Positions 8,754-17,976 are shown, counted from the stretch's first letter. The stretch: DNA of 55,795 nt from Pasteurellaceae bacterium 15-036681 (GCA_002002485.1 MQVI01000014.1:1-55795); one strand, 5' to 3'. Program-made: numbers and translations. The notes: generated by a model from the letters alone, not told the origin.

Positions 8754-10331
8754 TTATTTAGAAAGCTTCTCCAAAAAGAATCGTCTTTCAAATGGGTCTA
8801 GTGTGATATTTTTGACTTCTTTGTGAGCCACGACATTTTGTTGGTAATAAACAACAGGAATGATCGGTAATTCATCATAGATAATTTGGCTTACAGTCTG
8901 CTTTAACGCTTTCGCTTTTTGCGGATCGCGTTCTGTTTCTAGCTGATGAAGAGCTTGATCAACGGTAGCATTTTGCCAGTTCATTACGCCCCAATCGCCG
9001 CCGTTATTGGCATATTCTTGCACGATCACGCCAAATGGATCTAAGGTTTTACCGTAGTTAAATGCATACAATGCCATTTCTAATGAGCCATTTTGGTGAC
9101 CAAGTGGGATTTCACTAAAGTTACCTACAGAGACTTGCATATCGATCCCGATCTGTTTCCATTGTGCTTGTAAAATGGTCGCAATAATCGGTAACTCTGG
9201 ACGATCTGAGAAGGTACGTAGTGTGAAGCTAAATGGTTTACCTTCTTTATCTGTTAATTTTCCTTCCGCATTATATTGATAGCCTGCAGCGGTGAGATCA
9301 GCTTTGATTTTTGCAATATCTGCTTGCTGTTCTGAGGTATCAATTCGCCAATCTGCGAATGCTTTAGGTAAGATTTGATCAGCAATACTGTTTTCAATTT
9401 TGAGTACCGATTCAGCAATCGCTTTACGATTGATACTTTCGCTAAGTGCTTTGCGGATCGCAACATCATTAAAGAACGGTTTTGCAACGTCCATTTTCAG
9501 CTGGATAGTACGAGCAATCGAACCGCTAGTAAGATTTAATTTTGGATTATTTTTCAAACGCTCAACACTTGCGGTATCAAGGTTGAAAACAAGTGATGAA
9601 GCATCACTTTGAGCCATTAACATACGTGTTTCACTACGGCTACTTGCTAAATAGTTTGCTTGTAAAAGCTTCGGTTTTGCTCCCCAATATTGATCAAAAC
9701 GCACTGTTTCTAACTTTTGTGGTGCTTCAATTTTGGTTGCTTTAAATGGACCTGTTGCGATTAATTCAACCACATCGCCTTTGTCATTATAAGCTTGCTC
9801 GGCAAGAATAATGGTGGTGTAGTGGGTTAAGAAATAAGGAAACGGCACGAACGGTTTGGTTAAGTCAATTTCCACCTGATTTGGCGAAATTGCTCGAATT
9901 TCCTTCACAAATGCACTTTGTAAAATACTTGGTTTAGAGAGTGCAACATTTAAGCTTTTTGCGACCGCTTGTGCTGTAACAATCTCGCCATTGTGGAATT
10001 TTGCATCACGTAGCGTGAAGGTCCACACCGTTGCATCTTCGTTACTTTTCCATTCAGAAGCTAAATTAGGGATTAACTCGCCTTGTAAATTAGACTCCAA
10101 CAGTGTTTCAGCAATGTTCATACGATGGAAAATAATCCCTGATTGGTTTGGATCAAGGCTGTTTAATTCCCAAGGTGCAACCACCGTTACAAGTGGCAAT
10201 TCATCGTTTTGCTGTGCTGATGCAGATGGTGCTTGTGTCTGTTCGGTCTCAGTTGTTTTATCACTTTGGAAGTAATTTACTGCCAAAGCAACAACACCAC
10301 CAATTAAGAATGGAGCAAGATATTTACGCAT
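8754..10331 (-). CDS. ABC importer substrate-binding protein, SBP_bac_5 family
   Basis: A 525-residue periplasmic binding protein, first gene of the importer operon. The N-terminus has a short hydrophobic segment (residues about 6-21) with no lipobox cysteine, so it is either cleaved by signal peptidase I or membrane-anchored. A polar QT/SA-rich linker follows. Family hallmarks are ATVWTFTLRDAKFHNGE, near the N-terminal third, and IRKALSESINRKAI, in the middle. This family binds peptides, nickel chelates or heme; the ligand cannot be told. Its 5' leader holds a partial match to the GcvB seed target (10369-10381). Confidence 0.85.
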   Translation of the reverse strand: MRKYLAPFLIGGVVALAVNYFQSDKTTETEQTQAPSASAQQNDELPLVTVVAPWELNSLDPNQSGIIFHRMNIAETLLESNLQGELIPNLASEWKSNEDATVWTFTLRDAKFHNGEIVTAQAVAKSLNVALSKPSILQSAFVKEIRAISPNQVEIDLTKPFVPFPYFLTHYTTIILAEQAYNDKGDVVELIATGPFKATKIEAPQKLETVRFDQYWGAKPKLLQANYLASSRSETRMLMAQSDASSLVFNLDTASVERLKNNPKLNLTSGSIARTIQLKMDVAKPFFNDVAIRKALSESINRKAIAESVLKIENSIADQILPKAFADWRIDTSEQQADIAKIKADLTAAGYQYNAEGKLTDKEGKPFSFTLRTFSDRPELPIIATILQAQWKQIGIDMQVSVGNFSEIPLGHQNGSLEMALYAFNYGKTLDPFGVIVQEYANNGGDWGVMNWQNATVDQALHQLETERDPQKAKALKQTVSQIIYDELPIIPVVYYQQNVVAHKEVKNITLDPFERRFFLEKLSK

Positions 10332-10482
10332 TTTAAATATTCCCTAAAATAAAAATGGTTTTAAAAAGATGTATTGTGCCATAAAAACCATAAAAAAATA
10401 GAGGGATTCTGTAAAAAAATTGCTAAGTATTACCGATTGAATAAATAATATTCAGAGGCTATAGTTATGTAATAAATTTTAT

Positions 10483-10504
10483 TTTTGCGATCTTTATCGA
10501 AAAA
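10483..10504 (+). promoter_or_regulatory. Competence-type CRP-S site upstream of the toxin gene
   Basis: Half-sites TTTTGCGATC and ATCGAAAAA make a 22-bp near-palindrome. The Pasteurellaceae CRP-S consensus is TTTTGCGATC with a mirrored GATCGCAAAA; one conserved base differs (A for C in the second half). CRP needs Sxy/TfoX to use such sites. The centre is about 126 bp before the toxin ATG, which leaves room for a promoter near 10524-10535. Confidence 0.65.
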
Positions 10505-10619
10505 ATGAAATAGATTTGTTGAATAGCTAATTTAAACGAGTACTTTCGTATACATTAAATCTAGGTTACTTGATAACTTGTCTTCTCAAGAGTACAATTT
10601 GCCATAAGGGTTATTTTCA

Positions 10620-10964
10620 ATGAATCAACAAATAGAAGCAATATTGATAAATAGTGTCAATAAAACGGCAATATTCATTAAATGGTTTCAAAGGCTTAAA
10701 GATCCAATGGCTATTGCAGCCATTCAAAACAGAATAGATCGCTTAAAATTAGGAAATTTTGGAGATCATAAAAGTGTCGGAGAGGGAGTATATGAGCTAC
10801 GCATTACTGTTGGTGTTGGTTACAGAATATATTATGTGAAGCAAGGAAAGAGCATCTATCTTTTAACAAATGGTGGCGATAAAAGTACACAAGCGCAGGA
10901 TATCGAAAAAGCGAAGATAATTTGGAGAATGATTAAGCAAAAAGAGGAGAGAGGCAATGAATAA
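10620..10964 (+). CDS. RelE/HigB-type toxin, addiction module killer family (HI0660-like)
   Basis: A 114-residue protein of the phage Gp49/HigB-like killer family. Visible hallmarks are FIKWFQRLKD, GNFGDHKSVGEGVYELRI, and GVGYRIYYVKQG, followed by LLTNGGDKSTQAQDIEKA. The family cleaves mRNA on ribosomes. The toxin gene precedes its antitoxin and overlaps it by 8 bases. Gene order, family and the CRP-S site upstream match the competence-regulated HI0660/HI0659 pair of H. influenzae, as I remember it. AAGGGT lies 9 bases before the ATG. Confidence 0.85.
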   Translation: MNQQIEAILINSVNKTAIFIKWFQRLKDPMAIAAIQNRIDRLKLGNFGDHKSVGEGVYELRITVGVGYRIYYVKQGKSIYLLTNGGDKSTQAQDIEKAKIIWRMIKQKEERGNE

Positions 10965-11280
10965 CTTTAATTTAAGTGAAGATGATTTAATGGTTAGTGA
11001 ATTTGATGAGCTAGAGCATTTAAAAGATGATGATGTAGCATTCCATTACCTTAATTTTGCCTTAGAAAGTGGCAATTATGAAGAAATTATTTTAGCTTTA
11101 GGCAATATTGCAAAAGCTAAAGGGATCGGCATGAGTGAATTATCAAGACAAACTGGATTAGGAAGAGGAAGTTTGTATAAAACACTGTCAGGTAAAGCAG
11201 ATATAAAACTAACCACTTTTTTGAAAATTTTAAATGTTTTTAATTTACAGTTAAATTCTTCAAAAGTAGCTATGAGTTAA
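10957..11280 (+). CDS. HTH antitoxin of the addiction module (HI0659-like)
   Basis: A 107-residue protein with a C-terminal helix-turn-helix (about residues 50-95: AKAKGIGMSELSRQTGLG, then SLYKTLSGKADIKLTTFLKIL) of the addiction-module antidote family. The acidic N-terminal part (DEDDLMVSEFDELEHLKDDDV-like composition) probably wraps the basic toxin. It starts inside the end of the toxin gene with an AGGAGA-type ribosome site, so the two are translationally coupled. It would neutralise the toxin and may repress the operon. Confidence 0.85.
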   Translation: MNNFNLSEDDLMVSEFDELEHLKDDDVAFHYLNFALESGNYEEIILALGNIAKAKGIGMSELSRQTGLGRGSLYKTLSGKADIKLTTFLKILNVFNLQLNSSKVAMS

Positions 11281-11300
11281 TCGTGCTTATAAGCTGTATT

Positions 11301-11318
11301 GATGGGCAGAAGCCCATC
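11301..11318. repeat. Small GATGGGC hairpin between antitoxin and thyA
   Basis: GATGGGC (11301-11307), loop AGAA, GCCCATC (11312-11318), then TTTAC. The minus-strand reading GTAAAGATGGGC resembles the GTAGGG-flanked hairpins elsewhere in the window. It could act as a weak terminator for the toxin-antitoxin operon. Confidence 0.5.
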
Positions 11319-11352
11319 TTTACATCGGTTTGGAATATAATATATATTCGAG

Positions 11353-12207
11353 CTACACCGAAAACGGGTACTGAATACTCGGGTGGTATTCATAACCTTC
11401 CACTTCAAAATCATCTAAAGTTACCCAAGTTTCTAAATCTTCTAATGATTTGATATTTGGATTAATTTTTAATTTTGGTGCTGCAAATGGTGTGCGTTTT
11501 AGTTGCACATCACTCATTAGTTCAAGCTGATCTTCATAAATGTGTGCATTGACGATTTTATGGAACGCTTGTCCTGCTTTGTGTCCGGTAATTTGTGCCA
11601 TTAATGCTAAGAAAGTATAGCATTGAATCATATTCCAGTTTAAGCCAAGTGGTACATCCGCAGAGCGTTGAGTGCTATTTAAGTAAAGAGTGCCGTCTAA
11701 TAGTGAAAAATGGTGGCTATATAAGCAAGGACGTAAACAGCCCATATCGAAAGCACCCGGATGGTAGAAAGTATAGATTTCACCACGATTATCCACACCA
11801 CGTTTTAAATCATCCACGATTTGACGAAGTAAATCTACGCTACCTGAGCCATCAGCTTTGGGGAAATTACGCCCAACAGCACCATACACAAACCCCATAT
11901 CATCTTCGCCTTTACGGAGCGGATTTGCAAGCCAAGCACTGTTTTGGTTAGCATTGGCATCCCAAGATTTTGTGCCCAACTTACGGAAATCAGCGGCGTT
12001 GTCGTAACCACGAATATAGCCTAATAATTCTGCAATCGCTGCTTTCCAAAAACTACGGCGAGTAGTGACGAGTGGAAATTCGCCTTTTTCTACATCATAG
12101 GTTAAATCGGCGTTAATCACCGTCAAACAGCGCTTACCAGTTCGTTCGTTATTCACCCATTTGCCTTGTTCTACAATGCGTTGGCATAAATCTAAATATT
12201 GTTGCAT
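11353..12207 (-). CDS. thyA: Thymidylate synthase
   Basis: Makes dTMP from dUMP with methylene-tetrahydrofolate. The 284-residue product has the catalytic cysteine in CLRPC (Cys161), followed by [10 protein letters not shown], the dUMP-binding region. The start is ATG at 12207 with GGGA upstream; the frame can be read from a TTG at 12219, but that TTG overlaps the ribosome site. The region around the catalytic Cys ([20 protein letters not shown]) differs from E. coli ThyA. NAHIYEDQ replaces the usual DTHLYSNH. It thus belongs to a divergent ThyA branch. Confidence 0.93.
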   Translation of the reverse strand: MQQYLDLCQRIVEQGKWVNNERTGKRCLTVINADLTYDVEKGEFPLVTTRRSFWKAAIAELLGYIRGYDNAADFRKLGTKSWDANANQNSAWLANPLRKGEDDMGFVYGAVGRNFPKADGSGSVDLLRQIVDDLKRGVDNRGEIYTFYHPGAFDMGCLRPCLYSHHFSLLDGTLYLNSTQRSADVPLGLNWNMIQCYTFLALMAQITGHKAGQAFHKIVNAHIYEDQLELMSDVQLKRTPFAAPKLKINPNIKSLEDLETWVTLDDFEVEGYEYHPSIQYPFSV

Positions 12208-12285
12208 AAAATATCCCAAGTAATCTTGCTAAAAGTTTGTTAGAATTGTTGTGATTTTAAAACGAAAAGACATAAGGAGTAAATG

Positions 12286-12828
12286 ATGAAATCTTTAGTT
12301 AATTCATTTTTTGTAGTTTCTGCACTATTTGTTATCGCAGCTTGTAGCACTAAAACCAGTGGTTGGAAGCGTATTGCTGATTCAGAAGTTGATCAAAAAT
12401 CTTATGCAATCGGTTATGGCGCAGCTGCTCAAACTTATGCAGACCGTGTAAATGAGAGCTATGATATTGATTCATTTATGCATGGTGTGGATGATTTTTT
12501 TAATAAAAAAGTAAATTTACCTGTTGAACAAATTCGTGCAAGTACTTTAAACCGCATGTTGGACAATGACGTTTATGCATATTACAGTGGTACGCTTTAT
12601 GCAGCTGAATTCCAGCAAAATGTAAATCGCTTAAGTCCAACTTGTTGGAATTCATTTGTGCAGACACCTAGCTTGACGCAAGGTATTCATGATGCAATGC
12701 TTGATTTACAAAAAGGTAAAAAGCGTGATGATGATTATATTGCGAAAGGTACTGAACAGATTATTCATTTATGCGTAGAACGTATAGAGGCTGAAGAACA
12801 AAAAGCAAAACCAGCTAAAAAGAAATAA
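12286..12828 (+). CDS. Lipoprotein of unknown function
   Basis: About 180 residues with a lipoprotein signal peptide and lipobox VIAACS, so it should be acylated at that Cys. Two ATGs are adjacent (12283, 12286). AGGAG at 12275-12279 is better spaced for the second. The mature part has QKSYAIGYGAAAQ, loosely like the FkpA N-terminal dimerisation segment, a pair of cysteines, and a Lys/Ala-rich tail. It is a single-gene unit with a promoter region opposite thyA and a hairpin after it. Function unknown. Confidence 0.75.
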   Translation: MKSLVNSFFVVSALFVIAACSTKTSGWKRIADSEVDQKSYAIGYGAAAQTYADRVNESYDIDSFMHGVDDFFNKKVNLPVEQIRASTLNRMLDNDVYAYYSGTLYAAEFQQNVNRLSPTCWNSFVQTPSLTQGIHDAMLDLQKGKKRDDDYIAKGTEQIIHLCVERIEAEEQKAKPAKKK

Positions 12829-12835
12829 AAATAGG

Positions 12836-12892
12836 ACAAGCGGTAAGATAAGAAGAATTTTTTGTAAGAAATTCATAAAATCTTACCGCTTG
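12836..12892 (+). terminator. Inverted uptake-signal pair acting as terminator
   Basis: CAAGCGGTAAGAT (12837-12849) pairs perfectly with ATCTTACCGCTTG (12880-12892), a 13-bp stem with a 30-base loop. The left arm carries a perfect ACAAGCGGT uptake word at 12836-12844; the right arm carries the reverse word with one mismatch. Inverted uptake words as terminators are common in Pasteurellaceae. The T-run is weak. Confidence 0.6.
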
Positions 12893-12957
12893 ATACTTTC
12901 TTATTCTCAGCGGTTACACTAGAATGGTATTAGTGTTTACCTAAAAGACCAATAAAA

Positions 12958-13506
12958 ATGAAACTCAACTTCCCAACCTATTTAACTATCTTTCGTGTGG
13001 CATTAATTCCGCTGTTTATTGTCGCGTTTTATTTACCGATTCAATATTCTGCTGAAATTACCACGTTAATTTTCTTTATTGCGTCAATTACAGACTGGTT
13101 CGATGGCTATTTGGCTCGTAAATGGAATCAAACTACTCGATTAGGGGCATTTTTAGACCCAGTTGCAGATAAAGTCCTAGTGGCTATTGCACTCGTTTCT
13201 GTGGTTGAATATTACCATACATGGTGGATTTCAATTCCAGCTGGCATTATGATTGCGCGTGAAATTATTATTTCTGCTCTGCGTGAGTGGATGGCTGAGA
13301 TTGGTGAACGTGCGAGTGTTGCGGTCTCCATTTGGGGTAAAGTAAAAACAACGGCACAGATGCTTGCTCTTGGTGGGTTATTATGGCGACAAGCTCCTTG
13401 GATGGAATATACAGCATTTGTGTTGCTTTATATTGCGGCAGGTTTGACGATTTGGTCGATGTTGCAGTATCTACAGGCGTCGAAAGGTAGCTTATTAAAA
13501 TCTTAA
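12958..13506 (+). CDS. pgsA: CDP-diacylglycerol-glycerol-3-phosphate 3-phosphatidyltransferase
   Basis: Makes phosphatidylglycerophosphate, the committed step to phosphatidylglycerol, in the inner membrane. The 182-residue product carries the complete CDP-alcohol phosphotransferase motif: Asp46, Asp49, Gly50, Ala53-Arg54, Gly63, Asp67 and Asp71 in DWFDGYLAR to [10 protein letters not shown]. About four to five hydrophobic segments are present. It is followed after 44 bases, which hold a C-rich hairpin, by uvrC; pgsA next to uvrC is a conserved order in gammaproteobacteria. Confidence 0.95.
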   Translation: MKLNFPTYLTIFRVALIPLFIVAFYLPIQYSAEITTLIFFIASITDWFDGYLARKWNQTTRLGAFLDPVADKVLVAIALVSVVEYYHTWWISIPAGIMIAREIIISALREWMAEIGERASVAVSIWGKVKTTAQMLALGGLLWRQAPWMEYTAFVLLYIAAGLTIWSMLQYLQASKGSLLKS

Positions 13507-13507
13507 A

Positions 13508-13538
13508 ATCCCCCTTAGTCCCCCTTTTCCAAAGGGGG
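13508..13538. repeat. C-rich TTT-nnn-AAA hairpin between pgsA and uvrC
   Basis: CCCCCTTT (13520-13527), loop TCC, AAAGGGGG (13531-13538), preceded by AATCCCCCTTAGT. The same plan occurs at 32036 and 35602. It lies just after the pgsA stop and immediately before uvrC. Confidence 0.6.
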
Positions 13539-13550
13539 AAATGATCTATT

Positions 13551-15386
13551 ATGTCAGACTTCAATTCTAAACAATTCCTTGCCGATGTTTCGCATCAACC
13601 CGGTGTTTATCGTATGTATGACGATAAAGACAAAATCATTTATGTAGGTAAAGCCAAAGATCTGAAAAAGCGTCTGTCGAGTTACTTTCGTTCAAATTTA
13701 TCGAGCCGAAAAACCGAGGCTTTAGTTGCTCAAATTGCTAAGATTGAAACAACCATTACTCATTCTGAAACGGAAGCGTTACTGCTTGAGCATAACTACA
13801 TCAAAGAAAATCAGCCACGTTATAATGTTCTATTACGTGATGATAAATCCTATCCCTATATTTTACTAACCAAGCATCAGCACCCGAGAATCACCAGTTT
13901 TCGCGGCAGTAAAAAAATTGCCGGCGAATATTTCGGCCCTTACCCGAACGCTGGTGCCGTGCGCGAAACCTTAAATCTGTTGCAGAAACTGTTTCCGATT
14001 CGCCAATGTGAAGATTCTTACTACAAAAACCGCTCGCGCCCCTGTTTGCAATATCAAATTGGGCGTTGCTTAGCACCTTGCGTAGAAAGTTACTACTCTC
14101 AGCAAGAGTATGATCAACAGGTTGAATTTGTTCGTCTGTTTTTGCAAGGCAAAGATCAGCAAGTGATCGAACATTTGATCACAAAAATGGAAAAAGCGGC
14201 GGAAGATCTTGATTTTGAAGCTGCGGCGCGTTTTCGTGATCAAATTCAACAAGTGAGAGCGGTGACTGAAAAACAATTTGTGTCGAATGAACGTTTGGAC
14301 GATCTCGATATTATCTCAATTGCTTATCAGCATGGGATTGCTTGTGTACATATTTTATTTGTGCGACAAGGTAAAGTGCTTGGTAATCGTAGCTATTTCC
14401 CTAAAGTGCCGAATCATACCGAATTAGCGGAACTGAGTGACACCTTTATCGGGCAGTTTTATTTGCAGATGAACCAACATCGCACTATTCCAAATCAGAT
14501 TGTGATTGATCATTCGGTCAGCGAAAAAGAGGCATTAGAAACCGTATTAAGCGAGCAAGCGGGACATAAAGTATCGATTCAAGATAAAGTTCGTGGTGAA
14601 AAAGGGCGTTATCTTGCTTTAGCAAAAACCAATGCGGTTGCTGCTTTAACCTTGCAATTAAAGCAAGATTCACGAATTCAAGCACGTTATCAAGCTCTAC
14701 AAGGGGTCCTTTCTTTAGAGAGAATTACAAGAATGGAATGTTTTGACATCAGCCATACAATGGGCGAGCAGACAGTGGCTTCTTGTGTTGTGTTTGATGA
14801 AAAAGGTCCATTAAAATCGGATTATCGCCGTTTCAATATTGAAGGCATTACTGGCGGAGATGATTACGCCGCAATGGAACAGGCTCTCATCAAACGCTAT
14901 GACAAACCGTTACCACCCGAAAAAATCCCTGACATTATTTTTATCGATGGTGGAAAAGGGCAGTTAAATCGAGCATTGGAAACCTTTGCTAATCTCAAGG
15001 TAGATTGGGACAAAACCAAGCCGTTGTTGATTGGCGTGGCAAAAGGTGTGGAGCGAAAGGCAGGATTGGAAACTCTACTCATCAGCAAATGGGATAAAGA
15101 AATCCACCTTCCACCAGATGATTTAGCGTTGCATTTGATTCAACATATCCGCGATGAATCACACAATCATGCAATTAGTGGACACCGCAAAAAACGCCAA
15201 AAAGCTTTTACCGAAAGTGGCTTAGAATCTATCGCTGGTGTTGGGGCTAAACGCCGTCAGGCATTACTCAAATACCTTGGCGGAATGCAAGGCGTAAAAT
15301 CCGCAACCTTAGAAGAAATTCAATCTGTCCCCGGAATATCCAAGGCATTGGCAGAGGTGATTTTTGATACTTTGCAGAATAGCTAG
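13551..15386 (+). CDS. uvrC: Excinuclease ABC subunit C
   Basis: The nuclease that cuts on both sides of the lesion in UvrABC excision repair. The 611-residue product has the GIY-YIG domain at the N-terminus ([25 protein letters not shown], residues about 15-40), a UVR motif near 200-235 ([20 protein letters not shown]), the RNase H-like domain around [10 protein letters not shown] and [11 protein letters not shown], and tandem helix-hairpin-helix motifs at the end ([23 protein letters not shown]). Full length. Confidence 0.97.
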   Translation: MSDFNSKQFLADVSHQPGVYRMYDDKDKIIYVGKAKDLKKRLSSYFRSNLSSRKTEALVAQIAKIETTITHSETEALLLEHNYIKENQPRYNVLLRDDKSYPYILLTKHQHPRITSFRGSKKIAGEYFGPYPNAGAVRETLNLLQKLFPIRQCEDSYYKNRSRPCLQYQIGRCLAPCVESYYSQQEYDQQVEFVRLFLQGKDQQVIEHLITKMEKAAEDLDFEAAARFRDQIQQVRAVTEKQFVSNERLDDLDIISIAYQHGIACVHILFVRQGKVLGNRSYFPKVPNHTELAELSDTFIGQFYLQMNQHRTIPNQIVIDHSVSEKEALETVLSEQAGHKVSIQDKVRGEKGRYLALAKTNAVAALTLQLKQDSRIQARYQALQGVLSLERITRMECFDISHTMGEQTVASCVVFDEKGPLKSDYRRFNIEGITGGDDYAAMEQALIKRYDKPLPPEKIPDIIFIDGGKGQLNRALETFANLKVDWDKTKPLLIGVAKGVERKAGLETLLISKWDKEIHLPPDDLALHLIQHIRDESHNHAISGHRKKRQKAFTESGLESIAGVGAKRRQALLKYLGGMQGVKSATLEEIQSVPGISKALAEVIFDTLQNS

Positions 15387-15497
15387 GCGCTTTGTGCTGG
15401 AATAACTGATAAATAGCCTTTTTATATTTTTTCTGATAGTCTCTGATATAGGGTTTGTGGCGTTTCACAAGCCCCAATTTTTTACTTGAGGATTTAT

Positions 15498-16439
15498 ATG
15501 CAAACACTATTAAAATTCACACAATTTATCAGTAAAACCTTTGCGATCTGGGTGGTAGTTTTTGCCCTTATCGCAGCGCAATTCCCTGAAACATTCAAGA
15601 TGTTCGTACCTTGGATTCCTTATTTACTTGGTATTGTAATGTTAGGCATGGGCTTAACTCTCACATTTAAAGACTTCGCAGAAGTCACTAAAAATCCTAA
15701 AGCGGTAATTGTTGGTGTTGTTTCACAATTTGTTGTTATGCCATTAATTGCTTTTGGTTTAGTAAAACTCTTTGATTTACCGCCTGATCTTGCGATTGGT
15801 GTAATTCTGGTTGGCTCTTGCCCAGGAGGTACATCTTCAAATGTAATGACTTTCTTAGCACGTGGTAACACAGCTTTATCTGTTGCATGTACAACAATCT
15901 CAACACTACTTGCGCCAGTGTTAACACCAGCAGTGTTCTACCTATTTGCGAGTCAATGGTTAGATATTAATGCATCGGCTATGTTTATCTCTGTATTGCA
16001 GATGGTGTTGTTACCGATCTTTGTTGGAGTGGTGATTCGTACTATATTTAAACAAAAAATTGAAAGTTTTAGCCAAACGATGCCATTAATCTCAGTTGTT
16101 GCGATTGTATTAATTGTAACAGCGGTAGTTGCAGTGAGTAAGGAGCGTATTATTGAGTCAGGATTATTAGTATTTGGTATCGTGGTATTACATAACTGTT
16201 TAGGCTATGCGGTGGGCTTTGGTGTTGCAAAAGCATTAAAACTCTCAACTTTTGATAGTAAAGCTGTATCTATTGAAGTCGGTATGCAAAACTCAGGTTT
16301 AGGTGCTGCCTTAGCTGCATTACATTTTAAAATGAATCCATTAATTGCAGTACCAAGTGCCGTATTTAGCTTCTGGCACAATATTTCAGGTCCAATTTTA
16401 GCAATGATTTTTAGTCGTTTAGATGATAAAAATAAATAA
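15498..16439 (+). CDS. Bile acid:sodium symporter (BASS) family transporter
   Basis: A 313-residue inner-membrane protein with eight to ten hydrophobic segments. The conserved GTSSNVMTFLARGNTALS region (middle) and VSIEVGMQNSGLG (C-terminal third) are hallmarks of the BASS fold, in which two unwound helices bind sodium. The frame can be read from a TTG at 15486, but the ATG at 15498 follows TGAGGA at good spacing. Substrates of bacterial members include organic anions and pantoate; none can be chosen here. Confidence 0.85.
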   Translation: MQTLLKFTQFISKTFAIWVVVFALIAAQFPETFKMFVPWIPYLLGIVMLGMGLTLTFKDFAEVTKNPKAVIVGVVSQFVVMPLIAFGLVKLFDLPPDLAIGVILVGSCPGGTSSNVMTFLARGNTALSVACTTISTLLAPVLTPAVFYLFASQWLDINASAMFISVLQMVLLPIFVGVVIRTIFKQKIESFSQTMPLISVVAIVLIVTAVVAVSKERIIESGLLVFGIVVLHNCLGYAVGFGVAKALKLSTFDSKAVSIEVGMQNSGLGAALAALHFKMNPLIAVPSAVFSFWHNISGPILAMIFSRLDDKNK

Positions 16440-16459
16440 AATCTTATTGTTAATTTTAT

Positions 16460-16482
16460 AAGCCCCGAAATTTCGGGGCTTA
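16460..16482. terminator. Bidirectional terminator between BASS gene and degP-type gene
   Basis: AAGCCCCGA pairs with TCGGGGCTT around a short AAATT loop, between convergent stop codons at 16439 and 16492. Confidence 0.75.
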
Positions 16483-16491
16483 AGTATTAAC

Positions 16492-17877
16492 CTATTGAAT
16501 CAATACATAAAAATTCGAGCCATTACGTAATACATTAAGTGCTACAGCTGATGGTTTTGAATCTAAAATTTTGCGTAGTTCACCGATGTTTTCAACTACT
16601 CGGCGGTTTACTCCGACGATAACATCGCCTTTCTTAAAGCCACGAGCCTCAGCAATTGAGCCTTTTTCTACTTTGCTGACTTCTACACCTTTAGTACCTT
16701 TTGCATCATAGTTTGTTAACTCAGCACCATCCAAGCTTGGAAGCAATGCTTTTGCACTTGTCTTCGTTTGCTCGTCAGATTGTAAGGTTACTTTTACGTT
16801 GTTCTCTTTACTATCACGTAAGTAGGTAATTTCAATCTCTTTACCAGCACCTGTGGTTGCAACTTTAGCGCGCAACTCTGCAAAGCTACGAATTTTTTGG
16901 CCGTTTAACGCTGTAATGACATCTCCTGCTTTTAACCCTGCTTTTGCTGCTGCAGAATCACTCATCACTTCACTGATGAATGCACCTTGTTGTGCTTTAA
17001 CGTCAAAAGCTTTTGCTAGGTCTGCATTCAGTTCACCACCTTTAATGCCAAGTAATCCACGTTTTACTTCACCAAATTCAATGATTTGTTGTACGAGGTT
17101 GTTTGCCATATTGCTTGGAATCGCAAAAGCAATACCTGCATTACCGCCGCTTGGTGAAAGAATCGCAGTATTGATACCAATTAATTCACCTTGAAGATTG
17201 ATTAATGGACCGCCTGAGTTACCACGGTTTACTGCCGCATCTGTTTGGATATAGTTTTCAAAGCCTTCATCAAGGTTACCTGTCGAACGGCCTAATGCAG
17301 AGACGATACCTGATGTGACGGTTTGACCTAAACCGAATGGGTTGCCGATTGCAACGGTGAAATCCCCTACGCGTAATTTATCTGAGTCAGCAATTTTGAT
17401 TTCAACTAAATCTTTTGGATCCTCTAATTGAACTAATGCAACATCAGACATTGGATCTGCACCAACTAATTTGGCTTTGAATTCTCTGCCATCTTCTAAT
17501 TTAACTGTGATTTTATCTGCTTTATCGATTACATGGTTATTGGTGATAACATAACCTTTTGTTGCATTAATAATAACACCAGAACCTTCTCCTCGAAATT
17601 CACGTGGACTACTACGGCCACCGCCAAACATATCTGGTCCAAAGAAACGCTCAAATTCTTCTGGAACTGCTTGAGAGCGACGTGATGATTCTGTTTTACC
17701 TTCTACGGCGATACTTACTACTGCTGGGCGAACCTTTTCAATCATTGGTGCAAGGCTTGGAACTGCTTGTCCATCGACAATGGTTGGCAAATTTGCTTGT
17801 GTAGTCATTGGTACTGACATTACACTTAATCCGAGTACTAATGAAGTTAAAAGAGATTTTTTAGTGAATTTTGTCAT
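16492..17877 (-). CDS. Periplasmic serine protease/chaperone, DegP/DegQ (Do) family
   Basis: A 461-residue secreted protease that clears misfolded envelope proteins. An N-terminal signal peptide ends near TTQA (residue 28). The catalytic triad is complete: His115 in NNHVID, Asp145 in PMSDVALV, Ser221 in NRGNSGGPL. Two PDZ domains follow (about 265-350 and 375-461). The LA loop is short, more like DegQ than E. coli DegP. A sigma-E-like promoter lies about 70 bases upstream, which fits an envelope-stress gene. Single-gene unit. Confidence 0.93.
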   Translation of the reverse strand: MTKFTKKSLLTSLVLGLSVMSVPMTTQANLPTIVDGQAVPSLAPMIEKVRPAVVSIAVEGKTESSRRSQAVPEEFERFFGPDMFGGGRSSPREFRGEGSGVIINATKGYVITNNHVIDKADKITVKLEDGREFKAKLVGADPMSDVALVQLEDPKDLVEIKIADSDKLRVGDFTVAIGNPFGLGQTVTSGIVSALGRSTGNLDEGFENYIQTDAAVNRGNSGGPLINLQGELIGINTAILSPSGGNAGIAFAIPSNMANNLVQQIIEFGEVKRGLLGIKGGELNADLAKAFDVKAQQGAFISEVMSDSAAAKAGLKAGDVITALNGQKIRSFAELRAKVATTGAGKEIEITYLRDSKENNVKVTLQSDEQTKTSAKALLPSLDGAELTNYDAKGTKGVEVSKVEKGSIAEARGFKKGDVIVGVNRRVVENIGELRKILDSKPSAVALNVLRNGSNFYVLIQ

Positions 17878-17949
17878 TAAGATTTGTCCTTATGTTTACA
17901 GTTTTATTTGTTTATTGTTTTTACGGATATTCAATGCATCCTTGCTCAC

Positions 17950-17976
17950 TAAGACAGGGAAAAATTTTACCAGTTC
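17950..17976 (-). promoter_or_regulatory. Sigma-E-like promoter of the degP-type gene
   Basis: On the minus strand GAACTG (17976-17971), 16 bases, then TCTTA (17954-17950). The sigma-E consensus is GAACTT and TCnnA with 15-19 bases between. Predicted transcription start near 17943 gives a leader of about 65 bases. Confidence 0.5.

Noticed and set aside
10524-10535. Exact promoter of the first toxin-antitoxin pair
   Set aside because: The region after the CRP-S site is AT-rich with several poor -10 candidates, so no hexamer can be chosen with confidence.
15486-15497. TTG start for the BASS transporter four codons upstream
   Set aside because: It overlaps the ribosome site TGAGGA that serves the ATG at 15498.
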